A stretch of DNA of 64,000 bases from Candidatus Chloroploca sp. Khr17 (lineage in GTDB: Bacteria; Chloroflexota; Chloroflexia; Chloroflexales; Chloroflexaceae): positions 1 through 64,000 of the forward strand of contig NZ_RYFF01000003.1 of NCBI RefSeq assembly GCF_004138165.1, in the 5' to 3' direction. Shown piece by piece: positions 49,781 to 56,490 of the stretch. Within the stretch, counting starts at the first letter, position 1. Each line of letters opens with the position of its first letter. The position numbers were made by a program, and so were the translations under genes. The notes beneath the pieces are model-generated. The model was given only the letters and a program-made list of their open reading frames with translations. It ran no database searches and had not been told where the DNA came from.

Positions 49781-50264
49781 GCCCACCGTACGGGTACGGT
49801 GCCGCCGTGCCCGCCGTGCCCCCGCCGTGCCCGCCGCCGCGCCATCGCATCCCCCTCGCCCCTGGCTGGCATGTTCTCATCGAGGCCTGAGGGCGCAGCA
49901 GCAATCGGGGGGGCGTTCCTTGAGGCCTGAGGGCGCAGCAGCAATCGGGGGGGCGTTCCCGCAACGGGTGGGCCAAGGGCTGCTGCGCCCCTACACCGCA
50001 CCCATGCGCCCTCATGCCCCTCGCGTCCCCGCCGCCGTGCCCGCCCGTCAGACCTGGCAGGTGGGCGCCAGGACATGGTTTCGGTATGACCGTGATCACT
50101 GCGGCGCACACCTGCTAGGTCTCCCATGTTCCCCGCATGGTCTGGGTGCGTAATCTGCGTAATCTGCGGACGATCGCAATGGCGTTGCACCCGCCCCTGT
50201 GCCCCTGGCACGGGCTCCCGCAAGATGGTGTATACTCTAGGCACCATACCAAAGGAGGCTCTCT
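49781..50264. other. GC-rich repeat-filled intergenic region
   Basis: This holds more GGTGCCGCCGTGCC fragments, a tandem 40-base duplication (49882-49921 and 49922-49959; each contains GAGGCCTGAGGGCGCAGCAG), and a TATACT box at 50231-50236 about 28 bases before the next ATG. Frames are open by composition only. I see no gene. Confidence 0.6.
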
Positions 50265-50483
50265 ATGTCACTGGATGTTGTACAACAGGTTATCGGGCGG
50301 GCGATTACCGATGTTGAGTTTTGTCAGCAGTTGATTGAAGATGCGCGTAGTGCGTGTGCCGACTATGAACTGACCGACGATGAACTCGATGCGCTTGATG
50401 CGCTTGATGCCGAGAGTTTGAAGGCGTTTGCCGGGACGCTCGATCCGCGTCTGTCGAAGAGTGCCGGACGTGGTTTTATTTAG
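50265..50483 (+). CDS. Os1348/NHLP-clan-like small peptide (possible RiPP precursor)
   Basis: The 72-residue acidic protein has the shape of an NHLP/Nif11-type leader: a helix with VIGRAITDVEFCQQLIEDAR, the turn YELTDDELDALDALD, and the tail FAGTLDPRLSKSAGRGFI. This matches what I recall of the Os1348 family, named after an Oscillochloris protein and placed in the NHLP leader clan, and of Franean1_4349-type RiPP precursors. AGGAGG lies seven bases before the ATG. The single Cys is in the leader part, so a classic Cys-rich core is absent; the C-terminal basic SKSAGRGFI is the only candidate core. The nitroreductase gene begins 14 bases downstream. Confidence 0.75.
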   Translation: MSLDVVQQVIGRAITDVEFCQQLIEDARSACADYELTDDELDALDALDAESLKAFAGTLDPRLSKSAGRGFI

Positions 50484-50497
50484 GTTGCAGAGAAGCT

Positions 50498-51166
50498 ATG
50501 TTTGATCTTGCGACAATTGATCATTTGCTTACGACAACCCGTTCGGTGCGCAAACGGCTTGATCTGACCCGCCCCGTTGAACCTGAGTTGATCGAGCGCT
50601 GTCTAGAGATCGCGACTCAGGCACCGAGTGGCTCGGATCGCCAGCGTTGGCATTTTGTCGTGATTACTGATGCGACGCTGCGCCAAAGCATCGCCGAGAT
50701 CTACCGGCGCTCGTTTGCCGCCTATTTTGGTGCGCCGCAGGGTCCGCACGGGGGGCGTTATACGCCGACGAATGCTTTGCAAGCTTCGGCGATCTATCTG
50801 GCCGAGCATTTTCATGAAATTCCGGTGATGGTGCTCTTCTGTTACGAGGGGCGCGTCGAAGAGCAAGGTGTTACGGCCCAGGCTTCACTCTATGGGTCGA
50901 TCTTGCCAGCGGCCTGGTCTTTTATGTTGGCCCTGCGCTCGCGGGGGCTCGGCGCGGTCTGGACAACGTTGCACTTGCAGGAAGAAGCCGAGGTCGCGGC
51001 GCTGTTGGGGCTTCCGGCGCATCTGACGCAGGCGGTGCTGTTGCCGGTGGCCTACTATACCGGCGACGATTTTCGCCCAGCGCAGCGTGCCTCGGCCAGC
51101 GAACGTACGCACTGGAATGGCTGGAAGCAACGCCGTGTGCCTGATGAGCCCGGCGAGGGAACCTGA
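50498..51166 (+). CDS. Nitroreductase-family flavoprotein
   Basis: The 222-residue protein has the nitroreductase fold: the FMN-binding SVRKRLDLTRP near the start, ATQAPSGSDRQRWHFVVITD (FMN phosphate and ribityl contacts), SLYGSILPAAWSFMLALRSR and GLGAVWTTLHLQ near residue 150. These enzymes are FMN-dependent NAD(P)H oxidoreductases; some relatives (SagB, BluB, McbC-type) act in peptide or cofactor maturation. It follows the NHLP-like peptide gene by 14 bases and precedes a membrane-protein gene by five bases, so the three probably form one unit. The substrate is unknown. Confidence 0.88.
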   Translation: MFDLATIDHLLTTTRSVRKRLDLTRPVEPELIERCLEIATQAPSGSDRQRWHFVVITDATLRQSIAEIYRRSFAAYFGAPQGPHGGRYTPTNALQASAIYLAEHFHEIPVMVLFCYEGRVEEQGVTAQASLYGSILPAAWSFMLALRSRGLGAVWTTLHLQEEAEVAALLGLPAHLTQAVLLPVAYYTGDDFRPAQRASASERTHWNGWKQRRVPDEPGEGT

Positions 51167-51171
51167 ACTGG

Positions 51172-53226
51172 ATGGGCAGATCAAGCGCGTTGCTCCAGGC
51201 CGTGCGTGGGCAGGAGGCAACCCGGCCAGCCGGTTCTTCTTCCCACCAAAGGCTGATCGATCAACTCTGGTTGGCGCTGCTGGTTGTGCCTTTCTTGGCC
51301 TGGCTGATGATCGTGGCGGGGTACCAGTTCCCGGTCACGGTCAATGAGGCGCTCGCCGCGAACCCGTCGCCCCTCAGCTTCCGTGGCGTCTATCCGCCTG
51401 AGGCGGGGGCGTTTGGGTTTCAGCGCTGGACAACCGAGCAGGCGCAGATCCGTGTGCCTGGCGTTGGTTCGGCCCCCTTCGAGGTGCGCCTGCGCTTTTT
51501 TGGGCCTCCTGATGCGCCCCCCGGACGGGTGGTACGTCTGAGCAGTGGGGCGCAGGTGCTCGCCGAGGTAGAGGTACGCCACGGTAGGCAAGAGGTGTGG
51601 GTGCTGGTGCCGGCGGGTTTGGGCGATCCGGTCAGTGGCGATTTTGGGCTGAACCTTGAGGTGCCCGGCTTTCGGGTTGCCGATGACCCGCGCTTGCTTG
51701 GCGTCTCGCTCGACCGACTGACGCTTGCCTCACGCCAACAAGGGGTGGTGCCGCCGCCTTCAGGGATGGCGCTGCAACTCGGCCTCGTAGCCCTCTTGAG
51801 CCTGCTGGCTCTGCGGATCAGCGGGGTGGCAACGCGGATCGCGCTGGGCCTTAGTGGGTTGCTCTGTCTCGGGGTGGGCCTGTTGGTCGCGGGGGGCGGG
51901 AGCACGAGTATCGCGTTGCGTCTGCAGGCCGCCCTGGCGCTGTCCGTGCTGGTCGAGGTGCTCACCTACGCGCTCGTGCTCGCGTTGATCCTTCGTTTGC
52001 CCGATCTCCGCCAACGCCGACCGACGCCCAATGCTCAGGCACTGACCCTGCTACGGCTCGCCGTCTTGCTCATCTTTGTCTTCCGGCTTGCCGGGATGCT
52101 CCACCCGCAGTTTATCAACATTGACCATGGCCTCCGCGCAAATCAGTTGCTGCTGATTGCCGATGGGCAAGAAGCGGTCGTGCGCGAGCGGCTCGAGCAA
52201 CAATACGAATGGGGCACCCGCGAACCGGTGCCTTACAGCCTCGTCACCTACTACCTGCTCTTGCCGCTCACCGTCGTCTGGGGTAGCCCCTTTGAGTTGA
52301 TCAAGGCCGTCAAAATCGTCACGGCCCTGCTCGAAGCGACCTTCCCGCTTCTCTTTCTGGCCTTGATGCGCCAGGGGCCACAGCGGATGTGGGGGGCAGC
52401 GTGGGGCGGCCTGATCTACGCCGGCTTGCCGGTCGGCTACCTCTTCTTTCACGACGGCAGCTTCCCAACCACCATCGGCATCTGGCTCACCCTGCTCGCT
52501 CTGGTTGCGCTGCAATGGGCGCTGGAACCGGCACCGCAGGGCCAGGCGTGGTTTCGCTGGAGCAGCGCCATCATGCTGCTCGGCATCGCGATTGCCGCCT
52601 ATGTCACGCATCTTGCCTTTATCCCCTTTCTCATCGTTGCCATCGCGAGCAGCCTCTTTTTCTTGGGCGAAAGCCGCACGCGGCGTCAAGGTCTGATCCT
52701 GCTGCCTGCCGTCGGCCTAGCCTTTCTGGTCGGCTGGGTCATTGTCTACCGCAGCTACACCATCACCCTCATTCAGCGCACCATCCCAGCCTATCTTGGG
52801 CTCATCGCGAGCGAAGGGAGCGTCGGGCGGGGCAGCGACAGCTTTTTTGGCACCCCGATCAACAGCTTCCCCGAACATCTCGCGGCGCACTTTCGCCTCT
52901 GGCCGGTCATGCTCGCTGGGCTTGTGCTCATCGTGCTGGTGGGGAACTGGCGGAACCGCTTCATCACGCACCTGGGGCTTGGCTACGCCGCGCTGCTGAT
53001 CGCCACCTCGGTGGCCGAGCAATGGTTCGGGCTCTGGAACAAACACATGGTCTTCATTGCCCCGCTGGTCGCGCTGCTGAGCGGCCTCGGGTGCGCGTGG
53101 CTCTGGCAACGGGGCCGAGCCGGGCGCATCACCGTCAGCCTCTTGCTCATCTGGCTCTTCTGGCAAAGCCTGAGCGCCTGGGGCAACCGGGTGCTCTGGT
53201 ATCTGTTGCCGCCGGGGGCGTTGTGA
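51172..53226 (+). CDS. Polytopic membrane protein, possible GT-C-type glycosyltransferase
   Basis: The 684-residue protein has a first membrane helix (WLALLVVPFLAWLMIVAGY), an extracytoplasmic beta-rich domain of about 150 residues (residues 50-200; PFEVRLRFFGPPDAPPG), then roughly eleven more helices. After the second helix group there is an outside loop with HPQFINIDHGLRANQLLLIA and EWGTREPVPYSLVTYYLLLP, an Asp-rich position like that in GT-C enzymes. I do not recognise the exact family; a lipid-linked sugar transferase or an O-antigen-ligase-like protein are both possible. It is the last gene of the peptide/nitroreductase run. Confidence 0.7.
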   Translation: MGRSSALLQAVRGQEATRPAGSSSHQRLIDQLWLALLVVPFLAWLMIVAGYQFPVTVNEALAANPSPLSFRGVYPPEAGAFGFQRWTTEQAQIRVPGVGSAPFEVRLRFFGPPDAPPGRVVRLSSGAQVLAEVEVRHGRQEVWVLVPAGLGDPVSGDFGLNLEVPGFRVADDPRLLGVSLDRLTLASRQQGVVPPPSGMALQLGLVALLSLLALRISGVATRIALGLSGLLCLGVGLLVAGGGSTSIALRLQAALALSVLVEVLTYALVLALILRLPDLRQRRPTPNAQALTLLRLAVLLIFVFRLAGMLHPQFINIDHGLRANQLLLIADGQEAVVRERLEQQYEWGTREPVPYSLVTYYLLLPLTVVWGSPFELIKAVKIVTALLEATFPLLFLALMRQGPQRMWGAAWGGLIYAGLPVGYLFFHDGSFPTTIGIWLTLLALVALQWALEPAPQGQAWFRWSSAIMLLGIAIAAYVTHLAFIPFLIVAIASSLFFLGESRTRRQGLILLPAVGLAFLVGWVIVYRSYTITLIQRTIPAYLGLIASEGSVGRGSDSFFGTPINSFPEHLAAHFRLWPVMLAGLVLIVLVGNWRNRFITHLGLGYAALLIATSVAEQWFGLWNKHMVFIAPLVALLSGLGCAWLWQRGRAGRITVSLLLIWLFWQSLSAWGNRVLWYLLPPGAL

Positions 53227-53309
53227 TGGGTGCGTAACGCCGTTGGTACACGAACTCCACTGTGCTCGCAGCCCGTTACGCCGCCGCCCAACGCTCCATC
53301 TCCTTCCGG

Positions 53310-53531
53310 TTATTTTGATCCGGGCGGCGTTGTTGTTTGACGAATTGCTGCAGCAAGCTCGGCCACGGTCATATGACCAAACAGGCGATCTTTTTCGGCA
53401 AGCGAATCGCCGACACCGCGTGTGAATTGGTTGATAAAGCGTGCGGTGTTCGCGATGCCGAGTTCCTGCACCAGCACGCGTACGGCAATCTCGTTTATTT
53501 CGGTTAAGGCCAGATAAGTGGTGGTACTCAT
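53310..53531 (-). CDS. Probable antitoxin of a PIN-type toxin-antitoxin pair
   Basis: The 73-residue protein (EIAVRVLVQELGIANTARFINQFTRG, in parts: VLVQELGIANTARFINQF; EKDRLFGHMTVAELAAAIRQ) matches a small family I know from cyanobacteria and Chloroflexota whose members read 'G..NT.RFL.QF..G.GDYT..R...FG.MTV..I' and sit beside PIN-domain genes of the 'YLDTCCLNRPFDD' type. It starts at ATG 53531 and ends near the GCCGCCCAAC boundary. It is intact, but its presumed toxin partner upstream is a fragment. The antitoxin role is inferred. Confidence 0.6.
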   Translation of the reverse strand: MSTTTYLALTEINEIAVRVLVQELGIANTARFINQFTRGVGDSLAEKDRLFGHMTVAELAAAIRQTTTPPGSK

Positions 53532-53535
53532 ACGA

Positions 53536-53676
53536 ACCAGCTTCGGCGAGTGCGAGGTGCAAGGCATCAACGGGCTTGATACCGCTGAGCGTAAAATCGT
53601 TTGCCCGTTGTTCGATGGCGTCCGTCAGTGACAGATGGTCTTTCGCTTGGTTAATGATTTCCGTATGCCGACGATC
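53536..53676 (-). pseudogene. C-terminal fragment of a PIN-domain toxin
   Basis: The minus-strand frame from 53676 to 53536 reads KDHLSLTDAIEQRANDFTLS then GIKPVDALHLALAEAG, which is the last third of a PIN (VapC-like) nuclease including its third acidic residue. The N-terminal half is missing, replaced by repeat-derived codons, and the frame shifts after AEAG so the final strand is lost. It lies directly upstream of the probable antitoxin gene. Confidence 0.65.
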
Positions 53677-53783
53677 TTGAAGAGGGCCGCTCGCGGCGCG
53701 GGCCAACTGCAACGCCGGGTTGGGCGGCAATCGCATTACGGCTTTCGGATGCGGTTTTTTCGCAAGTTGGTTCTGGAACAACC

Positions 53784-54182
53784 TTATGCTTCGGTGATAA
53801 TCGTCAATCCTGGGATGGCTTGGTAATCATCGGGATTATGGGTGACGAGCGCTAGTTTGTAGCGCAGCGCTGTTGCGGCAATCCACGCATCTTGCGGCGA
53901 AATCGGCAAGCCCGCTCTACTCCGCGTAGCGCGTACCTCGGCCCACTCTCGACACAGATCGATATCGACGGGCAAAATGGTGTAGTGCTCCACGTGCTGT
54001 TCGAGTCGCTGCACGCGGGACTGCCCCCAGTTGCGAAGAGCAGCCCATTGGAATAGTTCCGCAATCGTCATCATGGCGATCGCCAACTCGCGCTTCAAGA
54101 GATGCGGAGCATACAACGCCGCACGACTGTCGCGCTTGAAGAGGTACGAGACAATATTGGTATCCAGGAGGACCGTGGTCAT
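53784..54182 (-). CDS. vapC: PIN-domain ribonuclease toxin VapC
   Basis: The 132-residue protein is a complete PIN nuclease: Asp7 in VLLDTNIVSYLF, Glu42 in MTIAELFQWA, Asp98 in ISPQDAWIAATAL, and Asp118/119 after LVTHNPDDY. VapC toxins cut tRNA or rRNA when freed from their antitoxin. Its start overlaps the antitoxin gene by four bases (ATGA), the standard order of antitoxin then toxin. All catalytic acids are present, so it should be active. It lies between two sets of GCCGCCYAAC palindromes. Confidence 0.92.
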   Translation of the reverse strand: MTTVLLDTNIVSYLFKRDSRAALYAPHLLKRELAIAMMTIAELFQWAALRNWGQSRVQRLEQHVEHYTILPVDIDLCREWAEVRATRSRAGLPISPQDAWIAATALRYKLALVTHNPDDYQAIPGLTIITEA

Positions 54183-54448
54183 AGGTCGCGCATCCGATCC
54201 TCACGGCGTTGTTGCGCGATATAGTCGTTAATATCGTCAGCCGACTCGTCCTCCGGCCAGAAATCGGCCGTAAGCTGGGCCAGATCGGTGACTGGTGCAG
54301 TCCGTTTCACATGCCGAGGGATCGCATCCGACGGCGTTTGTCGGTACTGGCGCAACAGCGATTGCGAGATGGCTTGAATCAATTCTAATTGTTCTGCGGG
54401 CGACAGATGCTGCGCCGCCTGCAATACGCGTTCAACGCTTGCGGTCAT
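54179..54448 (-). CDS. VapB-type antitoxin
   Basis: The 89-residue protein begins with a helix pattern common in small antitoxins (ASVERVLQAAQHLSPAEQLE LIQAIS, split as AAQHLSPAEQLELIQAIS) and has an acidic, probably disordered C-terminal half (FWPEDESADDINDYIAQQRR) that would wrap the toxin. It lacks an obvious AbrB or ribbon-helix-helix DNA-binding motif; the 'LSP.EQ..LI..I' helix is typical of a small family of PIN-toxin partners. It is the first gene of the TA pair and overlaps vapC. Confidence 0.8.
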   Translation of the reverse strand: MTASVERVLQAAQHLSPAEQLELIQAISQSLLRQYRQTPSDAIPRHVKRTAPVTDLAQLTADFWPEDESADDINDYIAQQRREDRMRDL

Positions 54449-55072
54449 GGACGGCCTCCCTTGTCAGGATTTTCACGCCTACGATGGTCTATTGTACCGA
54501 AGGCAAGCGGTTTGCGCAAATGGTGAGATGACCATAAATAGAACATATGCGCGTACCAGGGGAGCTGAAATGTGCTACCGCCTTGAAGGTTGCCGCCTAA
54601 CACCGGGCTTCAGCGGTGCCGCTGGCAGGTTCGATAGATCGCACCGTGCGTTGGCACGCCACGCGCTTGAAAAACGCACCAGGTTCCCGGACGCGCCAGC
54701 GGCGTCAGGTGCGAGCCGATGTTGGGCGGCTTGGTTACTGCTCTATCCCGCTTGTATCGAGGCGATTCAGTAACGCCTTCATAACTCTTTGCCTCTTGTC
54801 AATACCCTCGCCAAAATCATACCGCGATCGCCTCCGTTTCAGCCGGATGAATCCGACCAATACCCGTTCGTCGGGCGATAATGCGCGCAAATAAACGCGG
54901 CTCTGGAGTTTGCAATACCTTCGCCAAAATCGGCCCCTTGAAAATCGAATACATGTCCTATTTTCGTCGGCCTACGTGAGACGCCGTGCCTGAAGCGTAG
55001 CGCACAAAGGGCTTTTGTCGTATCGTTCGTTGGGGTAACAAACCAACACCAACGAAAGTACCACAAAAGCCC
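54449..55072. other. Intergenic region: attC-like palindrome and inverted repeat DNA
   Basis: It contains the GCCGCCTAAC/GTTGGGCGGC palindrome (54592-54730), the left inverted copy of the insertion-sequence end (54799 to about 54910), a nested diverged copy of the same terminus (GCAATACCTTCGCCAAAATC at 54914-54933), and the short leader of the decayed transposase gene. No intact gene. Confidence 0.6.
54592..54730. repeat. attC-like imperfect palindrome, about 139 bases
   Basis: The outer ends are GCCGCCTAAC (54592-54601) and GTTGGGCGGC (54721-54730); inner arms GCCGCTGG (54618-54625) and CCAGCGGC (54696-54703) also pair. The core heptamers GCCTAAC and GTTGGGC fit the RYYYAAC/GTTRRRY pattern of integron attC sites, but similar GTTAGGC palindromes are also plain dispersed repeats in Chloroflexota. 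No integron integrase is in the window. Confidence 0.5.
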
Positions 55073-55945
55073 ATGGACGATCCTCTCACACGCTTGCGTT
55101 GTTTGGCCCCGTTCGTGAAGGCCGTCACCCTGCGGCAATGGAGCCGGATCACCTCCGCGATCCTCGCGATGACGGGTCGGGTCACCATGCTGGGCATCTC
55201 CCGCTGGACGGGCGCTGGCGGAAGCTATCGCACCATCCAACGCTTCTTCGCCTCGATCCTGCCCTGGGACGATCTGTTTTAGAACTTCTTTTGTACGCAT
55301 CTGCTCGATCCGGACGATGTCTCCAGCCTCGCTGGTGATGAAACGATCGTGGCCAAAGCCGGAACGGAGACCCATGGACTCGATCGCTTCTTTTCCAGCC
55401 TGGCGGGCAAGCCGGTGCCGGGGCTGGCCTTCTTCACCCTGGCGCTGATCAGTCCCAAGCAGCGCATCTCGTTCCCCATGCAGGTTGTCCAGATGTTCCG
55501 TGCGCGGAACGAACCAGACGACGCGGCGAACGCCACCCCCACGCCGGATGCGAATCATCCCACCTCGCGTTCGGATGGCCCCACCAGGCCGAGTGCTGAC
55601 CCGCCCAAACGCAAGCCCGGACGCCCGCGCAAAGACGCGGCACCCCAGCCCACGCCCGACCCGCCCAAACGCAAGCCCGGACGCCCGCGCAAAATGGCGC
55701 TCTTTCTGTGTCATCTCTCGTACTGTCTGCTCCGACCCTGCCGCGAGCGCGATCCGGAATTCAGCCTGTTGGATCTGAAGGCGCACGAGCGTGGCCTGAA
55801 ATATGTCGAGGAAACGATACAAATGCTTCCGGAAATCCCAGAGCCGAGTTTATTGAAGCGCACCATCACCCGAAGAACGGGCATTGGTCGGATTCATCCG
55901 GCTGAAACGGAGGCGATCGCGGTATGATTTTGGCGAGGGTATTGA
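54799..55945 (+). mobile_element. Decayed insertion sequence with long inverted ends
   Basis: TCAATACCCTCGCCAAAATC at 54799-54818 is repeated in inverted form at 55926-55945, and the match continues inward for about 110 bases with rising divergence. The right arm encodes the last residues of the transposase, so the left arm is an inverted copy of a transposase 3' end. The enclosed transposase gene is broken. Probably a nested or partially duplicated element. Confidence 0.65.
55073..55927 (+). pseudogene. Transposase pseudogene (DDE, IS701/IS4-like)
   Basis: The frame starts at ATG 55073 (MDDPLTRLRCLAPF; GGSYRTIQRFFASILPW), is cut by TAG at 55280-55282, then continues in the same frame: HLLDPDDVSSLAGDETIVAK and AGTETHGLDRFFSSLAGKPV, the first catalytic Asp region of an IS701-type DDE transposase. 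After a duplicated KPGRPRK segment (spacing 60 bases) the frame jumps to the C-terminus (CHLSYCLLRPCRERDPEF), so roughly the middle third with the second catalytic Asp is deleted. With a nonsense codon and an internal deletion it cannot be active. Confidence 0.8.
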
Positions 55946-56303
55946 TGAAGTAGACAGCATTTTTACCACCTATACCCGCTATACCTGTGCTATACGAGGT
56001 AATTGTACCACCGAAATGGTCTTGTCTATGCTATACCGCGAACACGCCGCGTTCATCGTGCTACGCGGCGCATGCGACTCCGCTACCATGCACAGAAGCT
56101 CACGCGAAGCCGCGAAGGCGCGAAGGGTCAGCGCTCCTAGAAGCTCACGCGAAGCCGCGAAGCCGCGAAGGGTCAGCGCTCCTACGCTCCAATCTTTGCG
56201 CCTTTGCGCCTTTGCGCCTTTGCGCCTTCGCGTCAAACCAAAAGTCGAGCCGTTTACGGCGACGGAAGAAGCTGCATCAGCCCTAGCCGCCCACGGCTGT
56301 TGC
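55946..56303. other. Intergenic repeats before the amylase-pullulanase promoter
   Basis: Two direct copies of a 45-base unit (56094-56138 and 56139-56183; each contains AGAAGCTCACGCGAAGCCGC) are followed by four tandem TTTGCGCC octamers (56195-56226) ending in TTCGCGTCAAA. Together they form the largest copy of the dispersed TTTGCGCC family. No gene. Confidence 0.8.
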
Positions 56304-56333
56304 TTGACAACCTCCTACGATAAGCCATATAAT
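56304..56333 (+). promoter_or_regulatory. Promoter of the amylase-pullulanase gene
   Basis: Consensus TTGACA (56304-56309) and TATAAT (56328-56333) are 18 bases apart: the best promoter in the window. Transcription would begin near 56340, giving a leader of about 150 bases. Confidence 0.85.
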
Positions 56334-56376
56334 TCCTAATGCAACTATCCAGCATCCTTCACAGAACTTTTGATCT

Positions 56377-56476
56377 CCCCAGCGTTGGGGGCGGGTTAGG
56401 ACCCGTGCTTTCTTCAGCCACGTCTTTCTGTCTCCGGGATTGCGCTGTTGCGTCCCGGTTGGGCTGAAGTTTTTTT
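56377..56476 (+). promoter_or_regulatory. Attenuator-like leader with intrinsic terminator before the start codon
   Basis: Three structures occur in the leader. These are CCCCA/TGGGG (56377-56381 with 56386-56390), CGGGT/ACCCG (56392-56396 with 56401-56405), and a two-part terminator. In the terminator CTTCAGCC (56412-56419) pairs with GGCTGAAG (56462-56469) and the inner CCGGGA (56434-56439) pairs with TCCCGG (56453-56458), followed at once by seven T (56470-56476). The Shine-Dalgarno AAGGAG starts three bases later. A terminator placed between promoter and ribosome binding site implies conditional read-through. Confidence 0.75.
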
Positions 56477-56490
56477 GTAAGGAGCGACCT

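Larger units (their letters stand above)
53283..53728. repeat. Inverted GCCGCCCAAC boundaries around a decayed toxin-antitoxin pair
   Basis: GCCGCCCAAC at 53283-53292 and its complement GTTGGGCGGC at 53719-53728 enclose the 73-residue protein and the PIN remnant. The sequences just inside the right boundary have replaced the start of the PIN gene, so the boundary appears to have been joined after the gene was intact. Confidence 0.6.

Noticed and set aside
49797-50247. Several open frames in the GC-rich gap after the cyclase gene
   Set aside because: They arise from stop-poor GC repeats and a 40-base tandem duplication; none has a ribosome binding site or a recognisable domain.
52717-53781. 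354-codon minus-strand frame starting with PIN-like residues
   Set aside because: Only the first 82 codons have family meaning (a PIN fragment after repeat-derived codons); the rest is antisense to the polytopic membrane gene.
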